Source of the DNA: Geomonas anaerohicana
Lineage (GTDB): Bacteria > Desulfobacterota > Desulfuromonadia > Geobacterales > Geobacteraceae
DNA length: 64,000 nt
Direction: 5' to 3'
Assembly (NCBI RefSeq): GCF_016458305.1
Contig: NZ_JAEMHL010000003.1
Location: 496,001 to 560,000, forward strand
Below the pieces are notes generated by a model that made no database searches, was not told the DNA's origin, and saw nothing but the letters and a program-made list of their open reading frames with translations. Of the stretch, positions 26,050-34,987 are shown piece after piece; position 1 is the stretch's first letter; each line of letters begins with the position of its first letter. The translations under genes were made by a program, and so were the position numbers.

Positions 26050-27663
26050 TTGGATCTTTTTTCACTTCAGGGTGAGCCTGGCGCTCGCTCTGCCAAATCT
26101 GAGAATTCCGAGCCTGCCGTTATGAGTCTAAGAGACGCGCTCCGCGTCGTGCGTCATCCCCTGTACCTGGTACAGCGCGGCGGCGAACTGGTCCCCCAGT
26201 TGGGCGGCGCAGGCAGCGTTGCCTCCTGTGTCGGCTATGCCCCGGCCTGCCTCCCGGAAAACCTGGGTGACCCCTCATTCTGCCGCGAGATCGGCATCCG
26301 CTACCCGTACCTGGGCGGTTCCATGGCCAAGGGGATCAGTTCAGCAGCCATGGCCGAGGAACTGGGGCGCGCAGGGATGCTCGGTTTCTTCGGCGCTGCC
26401 GGCCTTCCCATTGCCACGGTCTCGGACACCGCCGACCGCCTCAAGCAGTCCCTGGGCGACATTCCCTATGGCTTCAACCTGATCCACTCCCCGCACGAGC
26501 CGGAGCTGGAAAAGGAACTGGCCGAACTCTATATCCGCAAGGGTGTGCGCATCATCGAAGCCTCGGCGTTCCTCGCCCTGACCCTCCCCCTGGTACGCTA
26601 CCGCCTGCACGGCATCAAGCGCGCCGCCGACGGCAGCATCGTCACACCCAACCGCATTATCGCCAAGGTCTCCCGCGAGGAACTGGCGGCGAAGTTCTTC
26701 GCCCCTGCCCCGGAGAAACTGCTGCGCGCCCTGGTAGAGAACGGCTCCATCACCGCGGAACAAGCCGAACTGGCCGCCCACGTGCCCCTGGCGCAGGACG
26801 TCACCGCCGAGGCCGATTCCGGCGGGCACACCGACAACCGCCCGGCCATGGCCCTCTTCCCGACCATCAACTCGCTGGCTGCGCGGCTGGAGCGCCAGTA
26901 CGGCTATGACTGCAAGCTGCGCGTCGGTCTCGGCGGAGGTGTCTCCACCCCGGCTTCGGCCGCCGCCGCCTTCGCCATGGGCGCCGCCTACGTCATGACG
27001 GGATCGGTAAACCAGGCCTGCGTCGAGTCCGGCACCTCCGACACCGTGCGCGGCATGCTGGCCGGCACCCGCCAGGCCGACGTCACCATGGCCCCTGCCG
27101 CCGACATGTTCGAGATGGGTGTCACCGTGCAGGTCCTGAAGCGCGGCACCATGTTCCCGATGCGCGCCGCGAAGCTGTACGACCTGTACCGCGCCTACGG
27201 CAGCATGGACGAGATCCCGGCCGCCGAGCGCGAAAAGCTGGAAAAGACCATGTTCCTGGCGCCCCTGGAAGAGATCTGGCGCGGCACCCGGGACTACTTC
27301 CTCAAGCGCGACCCGTCCCAGGTTGAGCGCAGCGAGCGCGACCCGAAACACAAGATGGCGCTGGTCTTCCGTTGGTACCTCGGCATGGGGGCACACTGGG
27401 CCAAAGACGGCGTTGAAAACCGCAAGATGGACTACCAGGTTTGGTGTGGCCCCGCCATGGGTGCCTTCAACGAATGGGCCGCCGGCTCCTTCCTGGATGC
27501 AGCCGCCGAGCGCAAGATCGTGACCGTTGCGCTCAATATCCTGCACGGTGCGGCGCACCTGACCCGCGCCAATTTCCTGCGCAGCCAGGGCATAGAGCTC
27601 CGCCTGGAAGAGATCGCACCGCAACCCCTCGAAATCGCTCAAATCAAGGAGTACCTTTGTTGA
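26050..27663 (+). CDS. pfaD: PUFA synthase enoyl reductase PfaD (2-nitropropane dioxygenase-like)
   Basis: 537-aa FMN-dependent trans-acting enoyl reductase of the polyunsaturated fatty acid synthase. It reduces selected double bonds during iterative chain building. The TIM-barrel motifs are recognisable: YLGGSMAKGISSAAMAEEL, FGAAGLPI, IPYGFNLIHSPHEPELE, the EADSGGHTDNRP segment, GLGGGVSTP, MGAAYVMTGSVNQ and AADMFEMGVTVQVL. The length fits PfaD. TTG 26050 is chosen because AGGAG lies about nine bases before it; GTG 26029 extends the frame by seven codons. The stop overlaps the next start, so translation with pfaA is coupled. It is encoded first, as in the myxobacterial pfa1-2-3 order, whereas marine gammaproteobacteria place pfaD last. 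Confidence 0.93.
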   Translation: MDLFSLQGEPGARSAKSENSEPAVMSLRDALRVVRHPLYLVQRGGELVPQLGGAGSVASCVGYAPACLPENLGDPSFCREIGIRYPYLGGSMAKGISSAAMAEELGRAGMLGFFGAAGLPIATVSDTADRLKQSLGDIPYGFNLIHSPHEPELEKELAELYIRKGVRIIEASAFLALTLPLVRYRLHGIKRAADGSIVTPNRIIAKVSREELAAKFFAPAPEKLLRALVENGSITAEQAELAAHVPLAQDVTAEADSGGHTDNRPAMALFPTINSLAARLERQYGYDCKLRVGLGGGVSTPASAAAAFAMGAAYVMTGSVNQACVESGTSDTVRGMLAGTRQADVTMAPAADMFEMGVTVQVLKRGTMFPMRAAKLYDLYRAYGSMDEIPAAEREKLEKTMFLAPLEEIWRGTRDYFLKRDPSQVERSERDPKHKMALVFRWYLGMGAHWAKDGVENRKMDYQVWCGPAMGAFNEWAAGSFLDAAAERKIVTVALNILHGAAHLTRANFLRSQGIELRLEEIAPQPLEIAQIKEYLC

Positions 27664-30600
27664 AAACTGATGATCTGAAACCTGCCGTCTCCAGCAACGG
27701 AACTCAGCTTGCCATCATCGGCATCGGTTGCCTCTTTCCGCAGGCCGCGGATAAAAACGCCTACTGGGCCAACATCAAGGACGGGGTCGACGCCATCACG
27801 GAAGTCCCCTCCACCCACTGGCCGGTGGACGCCTATTACGACGAGGACCAGAAGAGCCCGGACCGCACCTACGGTCGCCGCGGCGGCTTCCTCTCGCCGG
27901 TCGATTTCAACCCGATGGAATTCAACATCCCGCCCAACGTGCTGGAGGCGATCGACACCTCGCAGTTGCTGGGACTGGTCGCCGCCGGGCAGGCGCTCAA
28001 GGACGCAGGTTACGGCCCCGACCGGGCCTTCGACAAGAGCAACGTCTCCGTCATCCTGGGCGTCACCGGAACCCTGGAGCTGGTGATCCCGCTGGGTGCG
28101 CGTCTTGGCCACCCGGTCTGGCGCTCCGCGCTGAAGGACGCCGGGGTCGACGAGGCAACCGCCAAGGACGTGGTCGAGCGCATCTCCGACTCCTACGTGC
28201 CGTGGCAGGAAAACTCGTTCCCGGGCCTTTTGGGCAACGTCGTGGCAGGCAGGATCAGCAAGCAGTACGACCTGGGCGGCACCAACTGCGTCGTCGACGC
28301 GGCATGCGCCAGCTCCTTCAGCGCGCTGCACCTGGCGTCCATGGAACTCATGTCGGGCAAGTCCGATATCGTCGTCAGCGGCGGCATCGACACCTTCAAC
28401 GACATCTTCATGTACATGTGCTTCAGCAAGACCCCTGCCCTTTCTCCCACCGGCAACGCGAAGCCGTTCGACGTCTCGGCTGACGGCACCATTCTGGGTG
28501 AAGGCCTCGGCATCGTGGTGCTGAAGCGTCTGGTGGACGCCGAGCGCGACGGCGACCAGATCTACGCGGTGATCCGTGGCATCGGCTCTTCCAGCGACGG
28601 CAAAGGTGACGCCATCTACGCCCCCAGCTCCGCCGGCCAAAAGAAGGCACTGCTGAACGCCTACAAGAACGCGGACGTCACCCCGGAAAGCATCGGCATG
28701 CTGGAAGCCCACGGCACCGGCACCAAGGTCGGCGACGCCGTCGAAGTGAGCGCGCTGCGCGAGGTGTACGGCAAGGCGGAGAATCCGTGGTGCGCCCTCG
28801 GCTCGGTGAAATCCCAGATCGGCCACACTAAGGCTGCGGCAGGTTCCGCGGGCCTGATCAAGGCGGCGCTCGCCCTGCACCACAAGGTCATCCCGCCCAC
28901 TATCAAGGTGCAGACCCCGCAGAGCGTTGTTATTGGTGACGAATCCCCCTTCTATCTCCCGGCCGGCAAGCGCCCCTGGTTCCCCCGTCCCGATGCCCCG
29001 CGCCGCGCCGCGGTCAGTGCCTTCGGTTTCGGCGGCTCCAACTTCCACGTGGTCCTCGAGGAGTACCAGCCCAAGAAGCAGTGCGTCGACTGGGACGGCA
29101 ACACCCAGATCCTTGCCTTCTCCGGTGCCGACGGCGCCGCGCTTGCCGCCAAGCTCGACTCGGTCCCTGCCGATGCGACCTGGCGCGCACTGCGCGACCT
29201 GGCGCTCGCCTCCCGCACCTCCTTTGACGCCAAAGCCCCCTGCCGCCTCGCGCTGGTGGTGGAGCGCAGTAAGACCAACCTCGCCTCGCTGGTGAAGAAC
29301 GCCCGCGCCATGCTGGACAAGAACGCGAAATCCGCCTGGCAGACTCCCGACGGCGCCTACTTCGCCTGCGGTGGGGCCCCCGGAAAGCTCGGCATGCTGT
29401 TCCCCGGCCAGGGCTCGCAGTACACCGGGATGCTCAACGACCTCGCCTGCAGCTTCCCGGAAGTGCTGGACGCCGTAGCCGCCGCCAACGAAGGTTTCGT
29501 CGGTGCCGACGGCAAGATGCTTTCCGACCTGATCTATCCCCCTTCCGCCTATGATGACGCGACCCGCGCCAGGCAGGAGGAGGAACTGCGCGCCACCCAG
29601 GCCGCCCAGCCCGCCATTGGCGCCACCAGCCTCGGAGCGCTGCGCGTGCTGCGGGACTTCGGCGTTGACGCCGACGCGGTTGCCGGTCACAGCTACGGCG
29701 AACTGACCGCACTGTGCGCCGCCGGCAGGCTCGACGAGAGCGCGCTGCACGAGCTGTCCCGCCTGCGCGGCAAGCTGATGGGCGCAGGCTCCGGTGACAA
29801 GGGGAGCATGCTGGCCGTCTCCGCGCCGCTGGAGAAGATCGCCGAAGTGGTCGCCGCAGAGAAGCTCGACCTGGTCATCGCCAACAAGAACGCCCCCACC
29901 CAGGCCGTTCTTTCCGGCGCCAGCGCCGAGATCAAGCGCGCCGTCACCGTCTTCAAGGGGCTTGGCCTCACCTGCAAGGAACTGCCGGTTGCCGCCGCCT
30001 TCCATAGCGCGCTGGTCGCCGACGCCGCCAAGCCGTTCCTGGCTGCCCTGGAAAAGATCGACATGCCGCAGGCGAAGATCCCGGTCTACGCCAACACCAC
30101 CGCCGCCGTCTACCCGGCCGATGCGGCTGCCGCCAAGGCGCAGCTGGCCGCACAGCTCGCCAAACCGGTCGAGTTCGTAGCCGAGATCGAGGCCATGTAC
30201 GCGGCAGGTATCACCAACTTCGTCGAAGTCGGCCCCGGCAATCGCCTGACCGGCCTCGTGCAGGCCATCCTGGGCAACCGTCCCCACCTTGCCTTCGCCC
30301 TCGACGCCTCGTCCGGCAAGCGCGCCGGTGTCGCCGACCTGGCCCGCACCCTGGCGCAACTCGCCGTGCTTGGCTACGGCGTGAACCTCGCGCTCTGGGA
30401 CGAGGGGCATACCCCCGCTCCGGCACCGACCGGCAAGAAGCCCGCGTTGACCATTCCGCTCTGCGGCGCCAATTACGTGAAGGCCAAGCCGAAAAAACCG
30501 CCGGTTCAGCCGAAACCTGCTGTGGTTGCCGCAGCGCCGGTCGCTCCTGCAGTTGCGCCTGCCGCGCCGGTCCAGGCTGCCGTTGTTGCTCCGCAGCAAG

Positions 30601-33600
30601 CGAGCTACCAGTCTGCTACACCTGCTACACCTGCAACGCCGGCGTACCAGCCGCAGACCGTTGCCCAGCCGGCCTCTCACGCTGCACTGAACGAATCTCT
30701 CCGGGTGGCCCGCGAAGGCATGGCCGTCCTGCAGAAGATGCAGGAGGATACTGCGCTGCTGCATCGCCGCTTCCTCGAAGGACAGGAAGCCGCAGCCAAA
30801 ACCTTCCAGACGCTCCTCGAGCAGCAACAGCGGTTGATCATGGGTGCGCCCTCGGCTCCGGCCATGCAGGCGGCACCGATTGCTGTTGCTCCGGTTGCGC
30901 CTGCCGCCCCTGTCCAGGCGCCTGCCTACGTGGCTCCGGCCGCAGCCGTTGTGGCCCCGGCGGTCGCTCCGGTGCCCGCTCCCGCGGTTGCCAAGGCTGC
31001 TCCGGCACCGGTGGTCGCCGCCGTTGCGGGGACTGGCTCCGCAGGTGCCTGTCCCCCTTCCCGCGTGACTGAAACTCTTCTGGCCGTCATCTCCGAGAAA
31101 ACCGGCTATCCCATAGAAATGCTTGAACTCGACATGGGCATGGACTCCGACCTCGGCATTGACTCCATCAAGCGCGTCGAGATCCTTTCCACCTTGCAGG
31201 AGCGCCTCCCCGGCTCCCCCGTGATCGGGCCTGAGCACCTGGGCACCCTGCGTACCTTGGGCGACATCGCCGGCCATCTCGCCGCAGGCGCCGCGTCTGC
31301 CGTAGCGGCAGCACCGGCCGCCGCCAGCGCAGTCACCAGCACGGGGACTGGCTCCGCAGGTGCCTGTCCCCCTTCCAACGTGACCGAAACCCTCCTTGCC
31401 GTGGTCAGCGAGAAGACCGGCTATCCGGTCGAGATGCTTGAACTCGAGATGGGAATGGACTCCGACCTCGGCATCGACTCCATCAAACGCGTCGAGATCC
31501 TCTCTACGCTGCAGGAGCGCCTGCCCGGCTCCCCGGCCATCGGCCCCGAGCATCTTGGCACCCTGCGTACCCTTGGTGACATCGCCGGACATCTTGCTGC
31601 AGGCGTCGCACCTTCCATTGCGTCCACCGCGTCCATCATGTCCACCACCGCTGCTGCCGATGTGACCGCGACCCTGCTGGCCGTAGTAAGCGAGAAGACC
31701 GGCTACCCCGTGGAAATGCTCGAACTTGAAATGGGCATGGATTCCGACCTCGGCATCGACTCCATCAAGCGTGTAGAGATCCTGTCCACACTGCAGGAGC
31801 GTCTTCCCGGCTCTCCCGCCATCGGTCCCGAACACCTCGGCACCCTGCGTACCCTCGGCGACATCGCCGGTCACCTTGCTGCAGGCGTCGCACCTTCCAT
31901 TGCATCCACCGCGTCCATGGTGTCCACCACCGTTACCGCCGATGTGACCGCCACACTGTTGGACGTGGTCAGCGAGAAAACCGGCTATCCCACTGAAATG
32001 CTCGAACTCACCATGGGCATGGACTCCGACCTGGGCATCGACTCCATCAAGCGCGTCGAAATCCTGTCCACGTTGCAGGAGCGCCTCCCGGGTTCCCCAA
32101 CCATCGGTCCCGAGCACCTGGGCACCCTGCGCACCCTGGGTGACATCGCCGGCTTCCTCGGCGCCGGTTCTGCCGCGGCCCCGGCCGCTGCCGCTGTTGC
32201 CGCCCCGGCTGCACCCGCTGCACCGGTCGCTGCCCCCTCAGCCGCCGTCGTCGACCATGCCGCCGTCTGCCAAGCCCTGCTCGAAGTCGTCAGCGACAAG
32301 ACCGGTTACCCGGCGGAGATGCTGGAACTGACCATGGGCATGGATTCCGACCTCGGTATCGACTCCATCAAGCGTGTCGAGATTCTTTCTGCCCTGCAGG
32401 AGCGCCTCCCGTCCTGCCCGGCCATCGGCCCGGAGCACCTGGGCACCCTGCGTACCCTGGGTGACATCGCCAACTTCCTTGCCGGTCCGGCACAACCTGC
32501 TGCTCCCGCTGCTCCGGCTGCGACCACCGCCGCCGAGATAGCTGCTCCTGCCACTGTAGAGGCCGCACCTGCCGTTACCGCGGCAGCGCCGGTGGAAAGT
32601 CCCGCGCACCCCATCGAGCGCAGCTCCATGGCCCCGGTACTGCTCGGCGACAGCGATGACGACGCGATCACCCTCGCCAACGACGGCGAGATCTGGGTCA
32701 CCGACGACGGCTCCGCGTTTGCTGCGGAGTTGTGCGGCATCCTGCTCGAGCACGGTTGCTCGGTGCGCAAGGTCAACGCGGCGCAGGCGCAACAGATCGC
32801 ACCGGCCGGCAAGCTTTCCGGCCTGGTCATCTGCGCACCCGTGGCCGGCACCGATGATCTCTTCCTGGAAAACGCCTTCCGCCTGCTGAAGAACGCCGCG
32901 GCGGCCCTGGGCGAGTCCGGGCGCGCCGAGGGCGCGGTCTGCGTCACCGTTTCCCGCCTGGACGGCGCCTTCGGGTTCGGCTCCGGCAAGACCTTGAAGG
33001 ATCCCCTTTCCGGGGCCCTGGCCGGTCTAACCAAGACGGCCGCTTTCGAGTGGCCCGAGGTCGCCTGCAAGGCCATCGACCTGGGTGAGTTCGCCCACCC
33101 CGCAGCCGCCGCAGGCGCCGTGGCCATCGAGATGCTGCGCCGCGGCCCGGTCGAAGTAGGCCTGACCCCGGAAGGTCGCTTCGGCCTCCAGACCGTCGTT
33201 CTCCCCGCCGCACCGGCCCCGGTTGATCCGGTCCTGGATCAGGGTGACGTCGTAGTGATCACCGGCGGCGGACGTGGCGTCACCGCGGTTTCCGCCCTGG
33301 CGCTCGCCAAGGAATACCATCCCTTCCTGGTGCTTTTGGGGCGCAGCCCCGAGCCGCAGGAAGAGCCCACCTGGCTCTCCGGTGTCAGCGATGAGGCCGA
33401 GATCAAGCGCGCCATCATGCAGAACGCCACCGGTAAGCTGCACCCCCGCGAGATCGAGGAGCGCTACCGCTCCGTGGTGGCCGGGCGCGAACTGCGCGAA
33501 ACCCTGACCGCCATCGCTGCAACCGGCGCCGAGGCAATCTACCGCTCGGTCGATATCCGCGATCAAAGCGCGATGGAGCTTCTGCTGGGCGAAATCCGTC

Positions 33601-34985
33601 GCGCCCACGGCCCGATCCGCGGCGTGGTGCACGGTGCCGGCGTCCTGGCGGACCGTCTCATCGTGGACAAGACCCCGGAGCAGTTCGAACAGGTCTACAG
33701 CACCAAGGTGCACGGCCTGCGCGCCCTGCTGCACGCAACCCGCAACGACGACCTCAAGTTCGTGGCCCTGTTCTCGTCCTCCACCGGCCGTTTCGGCCGC
33801 GTTGGTCAGGTCGACTACGCGGTCGCCAACGAGGTGCTCAACAAGACGGCCCAGGCCGAGGCGCGCCGCCGCACCGGCTGCCGCTGCGTCAGCATCAACT
33901 GGGGTCCGTGGGACGGTGGCATGGTCACCCCGGCACTGAAGAAGGTGTTCGCTGCGGAAGGGATCGGCGTCATCGGCCTCGCCGAGGGTGGCGAGTTCCT
34001 GGCGCGCGAAATCTCCGCCGCCGACGCACCGGTCGAGATCGTCGCCATAGCCCAGCTCCCCGAGCAGGTTAGCGCCGCGGCACCCGCAGCGGGCAAGCCG
34101 CAGAGCCTGTCTGAGGCCTTCTCGCTCACCCTGACCGTGCCGGAATACCCCTTCCTGCGCTCCCACGTGCTGGACGGCAAGGCGGTGCTCCCCATGGCGG
34201 TCATCGTCGAATGGCTCGCCCACGGCGCACTGCACGGCAACCCCGGCTTCCGTTTCCACGGCTTCAACGACCTGCGCATCTGCAAGGGGGTGGTCTTCGA
34301 GGACAACACGCCGTTCACGCTCAACGTGATGGCGGGCCGTGCCGAAAAACGCGAGTCATTCTGGCTGGTACCGGTTGAACTGTCCAGCCCGGGCGTCAAC
34401 GGCAAAACCATCCTGCACGCCCGTGCCGAGATCGTGCTGGCCACCAAGCACCCGGAGGGTATTCGCTCCATCAAGGAGATCCCGAGCACCCCGTACGCCC
34501 CGCATGACGGCGTGATCTACAACAACGAGCGCCTGTTCCACGGGCCGGACCTGCACGGCATCGAGCAGGTGGACGGCTGCTCCGCCAAGGGAATCGCCGC
34601 CTCGGTCAAGGGCGCCCCGGCGCCTGCCAAGTGGATCAGGCGCCCCCTGAGGAGTTCCTGGCTCACCGATCCGCTGGTCCTCGACAGCGCCTTCCAGATG
34701 ATGATTCTCTGGAGCTTCGAACGTTTCGGCGCCGGTTCCCTCCCCTGCTTCGCCGGGCGCTACCGCCAGTTCCAGGAGTCCTTCCCGCGCGAAGGCGTGC
34801 AGGTCGTCATCCGCGTCACCTCCGAGAGCCAGCACGGCGCCAGTGCCGACATGGAATTCCTGGACCGCAGCAGCGGCAAGCTGGTGGCGCGCCTCGAAGG
34901 GTACGAGTGCGTCATCGACCCCTCACTGAAACAGGCCTTCCAGCGCAACAAGCTTAGGACCGTAACGGTTGTGGGGGCGGCATAG
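27660..34985 (+). CDS. pfaA: PUFA synthase subunit PfaA: KS-AT-ACPx5-KR-DH
   Basis: 2441-aa iterative polyketide-type synthase. KS is at ~14-470 (C216 in DAACASS, H351 in EAHGTGT, H389 in IGHTKAA). The malonyl AT is at ~575-890 (FPGQGSQ, S678 in GHSYGE). An Ala/Pro linker follows, then five tandem ACPs with phosphopantetheine serines S1169, S1274, S1368, S1462 and S1569, all in LGIDSIKRVEIL. KR is at ~1855-2090 (TGGGRGV, Y2053 in VDYAVANEVL) and a C-terminal PKS-type DH from ~2150 (HVLDGKAVLPM). The start is TTG 27660, or TTG 27657, overlapping the pfaD stop and following AAGGAG; the next in-frame Met is inside the KS. Two palindromic repeats are inserted in frame before ACP1 and ACP2. Confidence 0.95.
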   Translation: MKTDDLKPAVSSNGTQLAIIGIGCLFPQAADKNAYWANIKDGVDAITEVPSTHWPVDAYYDEDQKSPDRTYGRRGGFLSPVDFNPMEFNIPPNVLEAIDTSQLLGLVAAGQALKDAGYGPDRAFDKSNVSVILGVTGTLELVIPLGARLGHPVWRSALKDAGVDEATAKDVVERISDSYVPWQENSFPGLLGNVVAGRISKQYDLGGTNCVVDAACASSFSALHLASMELMSGKSDIVVSGGIDTFNDIFMYMCFSKTPALSPTGNAKPFDVSADGTILGEGLGIVVLKRLVDAERDGDQIYAVIRGIGSSSDGKGDAIYAPSSAGQKKALLNAYKNADVTPESIGMLEAHGTGTKVGDAVEVSALREVYGKAENPWCALGSVKSQIGHTKAAAGSAGLIKAALALHHKVIPPTIKVQTPQSVVIGDESPFYLPAGKRPWFPRPDAPRRAAVSAFGFGGSNFHVVLEEYQPKKQCVDWDGNTQILAFSGADGAALAAKLDSVPADATWRALRDLALASRTSFDAKAPCRLALVVERSKTNLASLVKNARAMLDKNAKSAWQTPDGAYFACGGAPGKLGMLFPGQGSQYTGMLNDLACSFPEVLDAVAAANEGFVGADGKMLSDLIYPPSAYDDATRARQEEELRATQAAQPAIGATSLGALRVLRDFGVDADAVAGHSYGELTALCAAGRLDESALHELSRLRGKLMGAGSGDKGSMLAVSAPLEKIAEVVAAEKLDLVIANKNAPTQAVLSGASAEIKRAVTVFKGLGLTCKELPVAAAFHSALVADAAKPFLAALEKIDMPQAKIPVYANTTAAVYPADAAAAKAQLAAQLAKPVEFVAEIEAMYAAGITNFVEVGPGNRLTGLVQAILGNRPHLAFALDASSGKRAGVADLARTLAQLAVLGYGVNLALWDEGHTPAPAPTGKKPALTIPLCGANYVKAKPKKPPVQPKPAVVAAAPVAPAVAPAAPVQAAVVAPQQASYQSATPATPATPAYQPQTVAQPASHAALNESLRVAREGMAVLQKMQEDTALLHRRFLEGQEAAAKTFQTLLEQQQRLIMGAPSAPAMQAAPIAVAPVAPAAPVQAPAYVAPAAAVVAPAVAPVPAPAVAKAAPAPVVAAVAGTGSAGACPPSRVTETLLAVISEKTGYPIEMLELDMGMDSDLGIDSIKRVEILSTLQERLPGSPVIGPEHLGTLRTLGDIAGHLAAGAASAVAAAPAAASAVTSTGTGSAGACPPSNVTETLLAVVSEKTGYPVEMLELEMGMDSDLGIDSIKRVEILSTLQERLPGSPAIGPEHLGTLRTLGDIAGHLAAGVAPSIASTASIMSTTAAADVTATLLAVVSEKTGYPVEMLELEMGMDSDLGIDSIKRVEILSTLQERLPGSPAIGPEHLGTLRTLGDIAGHLAAGVAPSIASTASMVSTTVTADVTATLLDVVSEKTGYPTEMLELTMGMDSDLGIDSIKRVEILSTLQERLPGSPTIGPEHLGTLRTLGDIAGFLGAGSAAAPAAAAVAAPAAPAAPVAAPSAAVVDHAAVCQALLEVVSDKTGYPAEMLELTMGMDSDLGIDSIKRVEILSALQERLPSCPAIGPEHLGTLRTLGDIANFLAGPAQPAAPAAPAATTAAEIAAPATVEAAPAVTAAAPVESPAHPIERSSMAPVLLGDSDDDAITLANDGEIWVTDDGSAFAAELCGILLEHGCSVRKVNAAQAQQIAPAGKLSGLVICAPVAGTDDLFLENAFRLLKNAAAALGESGRAEGAVCVTVSRLDGAFGFGSGKTLKDPLSGALAGLTKTAAFEWPEVACKAIDLGEFAHPAAAAGAVAIEMLRRGPVEVGLTPEGRFGLQTVVLPAAPAPVDPVLDQGDVVVITGGGRGVTAVSALALAKEYHPFLVLLGRSPEPQEEPTWLSGVSDEAEIKRAIMQNATGKLHPREIEERYRSVVAGRELRETLTAIAATGAEAIYRSVDIRDQSAMELLLGEIRRAHGPIRGVVHGAGVLADRLIVDKTPEQFEQVYSTKVHGLRALLHATRNDDLKFVALFSSSTGRFGRVGQVDYAVANEVLNKTAQAEARRRTGCRCVSINWGPWDGGMVTPALKKVFAAEGIGVIGLAEGGEFLAREISAADAPVEIVAIAQLPEQVSAAAPAAGKPQSLSEAFSLTLTVPEYPFLRSHVLDGKAVLPMAVIVEWLAHGALHGNPGFRFHGFNDLRICKGVVFEDNTPFTLNVMAGRAEKRESFWLVPVELSSPGVNGKTILHARAEIVLATKHPEGIRSIKEIPSTPYAPHDGVIYNNERLFHGPDLHGIEQVDGCSAKGIAASVKGAPAPAKWIRRPLRSSWLTDPLVLDSAFQMMILWSFERFGAGSLPCFAGRYRQFQESFPREGVQVVIRVTSESQHGASADMEFLDRSSGKLVARLEGYECVIDPSLKQAFQRNKLRTVTVVGAA
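31028..31056. repeat. Family 1 palindrome, copy C, in frame within pfaA
   Basis: 29 bp with the same arms as intergenic copy A, located in the linker just before ACP1. It is translated as the insert GTGSAGACPP, which is foreign to the Ala/Pro/Val linker around it. Confidence 0.88.
31060..32480 (+). repeat. Five tandem ACP-coding units in pfaA
   Basis: Five direct repeats encoding acyl carrier domains. Successive pantetheine serines are 105, 94, 94 and 107 residues apart. Units 2-4 are nearly identical in protein and very similar in DNA, and the two linkers bracketing unit 3 share APSIASTAS, indicating recent duplication. ACP number is known in PUFA synthases to affect product yield. Confidence 0.92.
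31343..31371. repeat. Family 1 palindrome, copy D, in frame within pfaA
   Basis: 29 bp, identical in its arms and reading frame to copy C, placed at the equivalent position before ACP2. It again encodes GTGSAGACPP. Either the ACP unit was duplicated together with its palindrome, or the element inserted twice at the same relative site. Confidence 0.88.
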
Positions 34986-34987
34986 GC

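Noticed and set aside
27639..32117. 1492-codon open frame on the minus strand across pfaA
   Set aside because: It is an antisense shadow of the high-GC codon pattern of pfaA: the product is a Gly/Arg/Val-rich sequence with no domain, while the plus strand carries intact KS, AT and ACP motifs.
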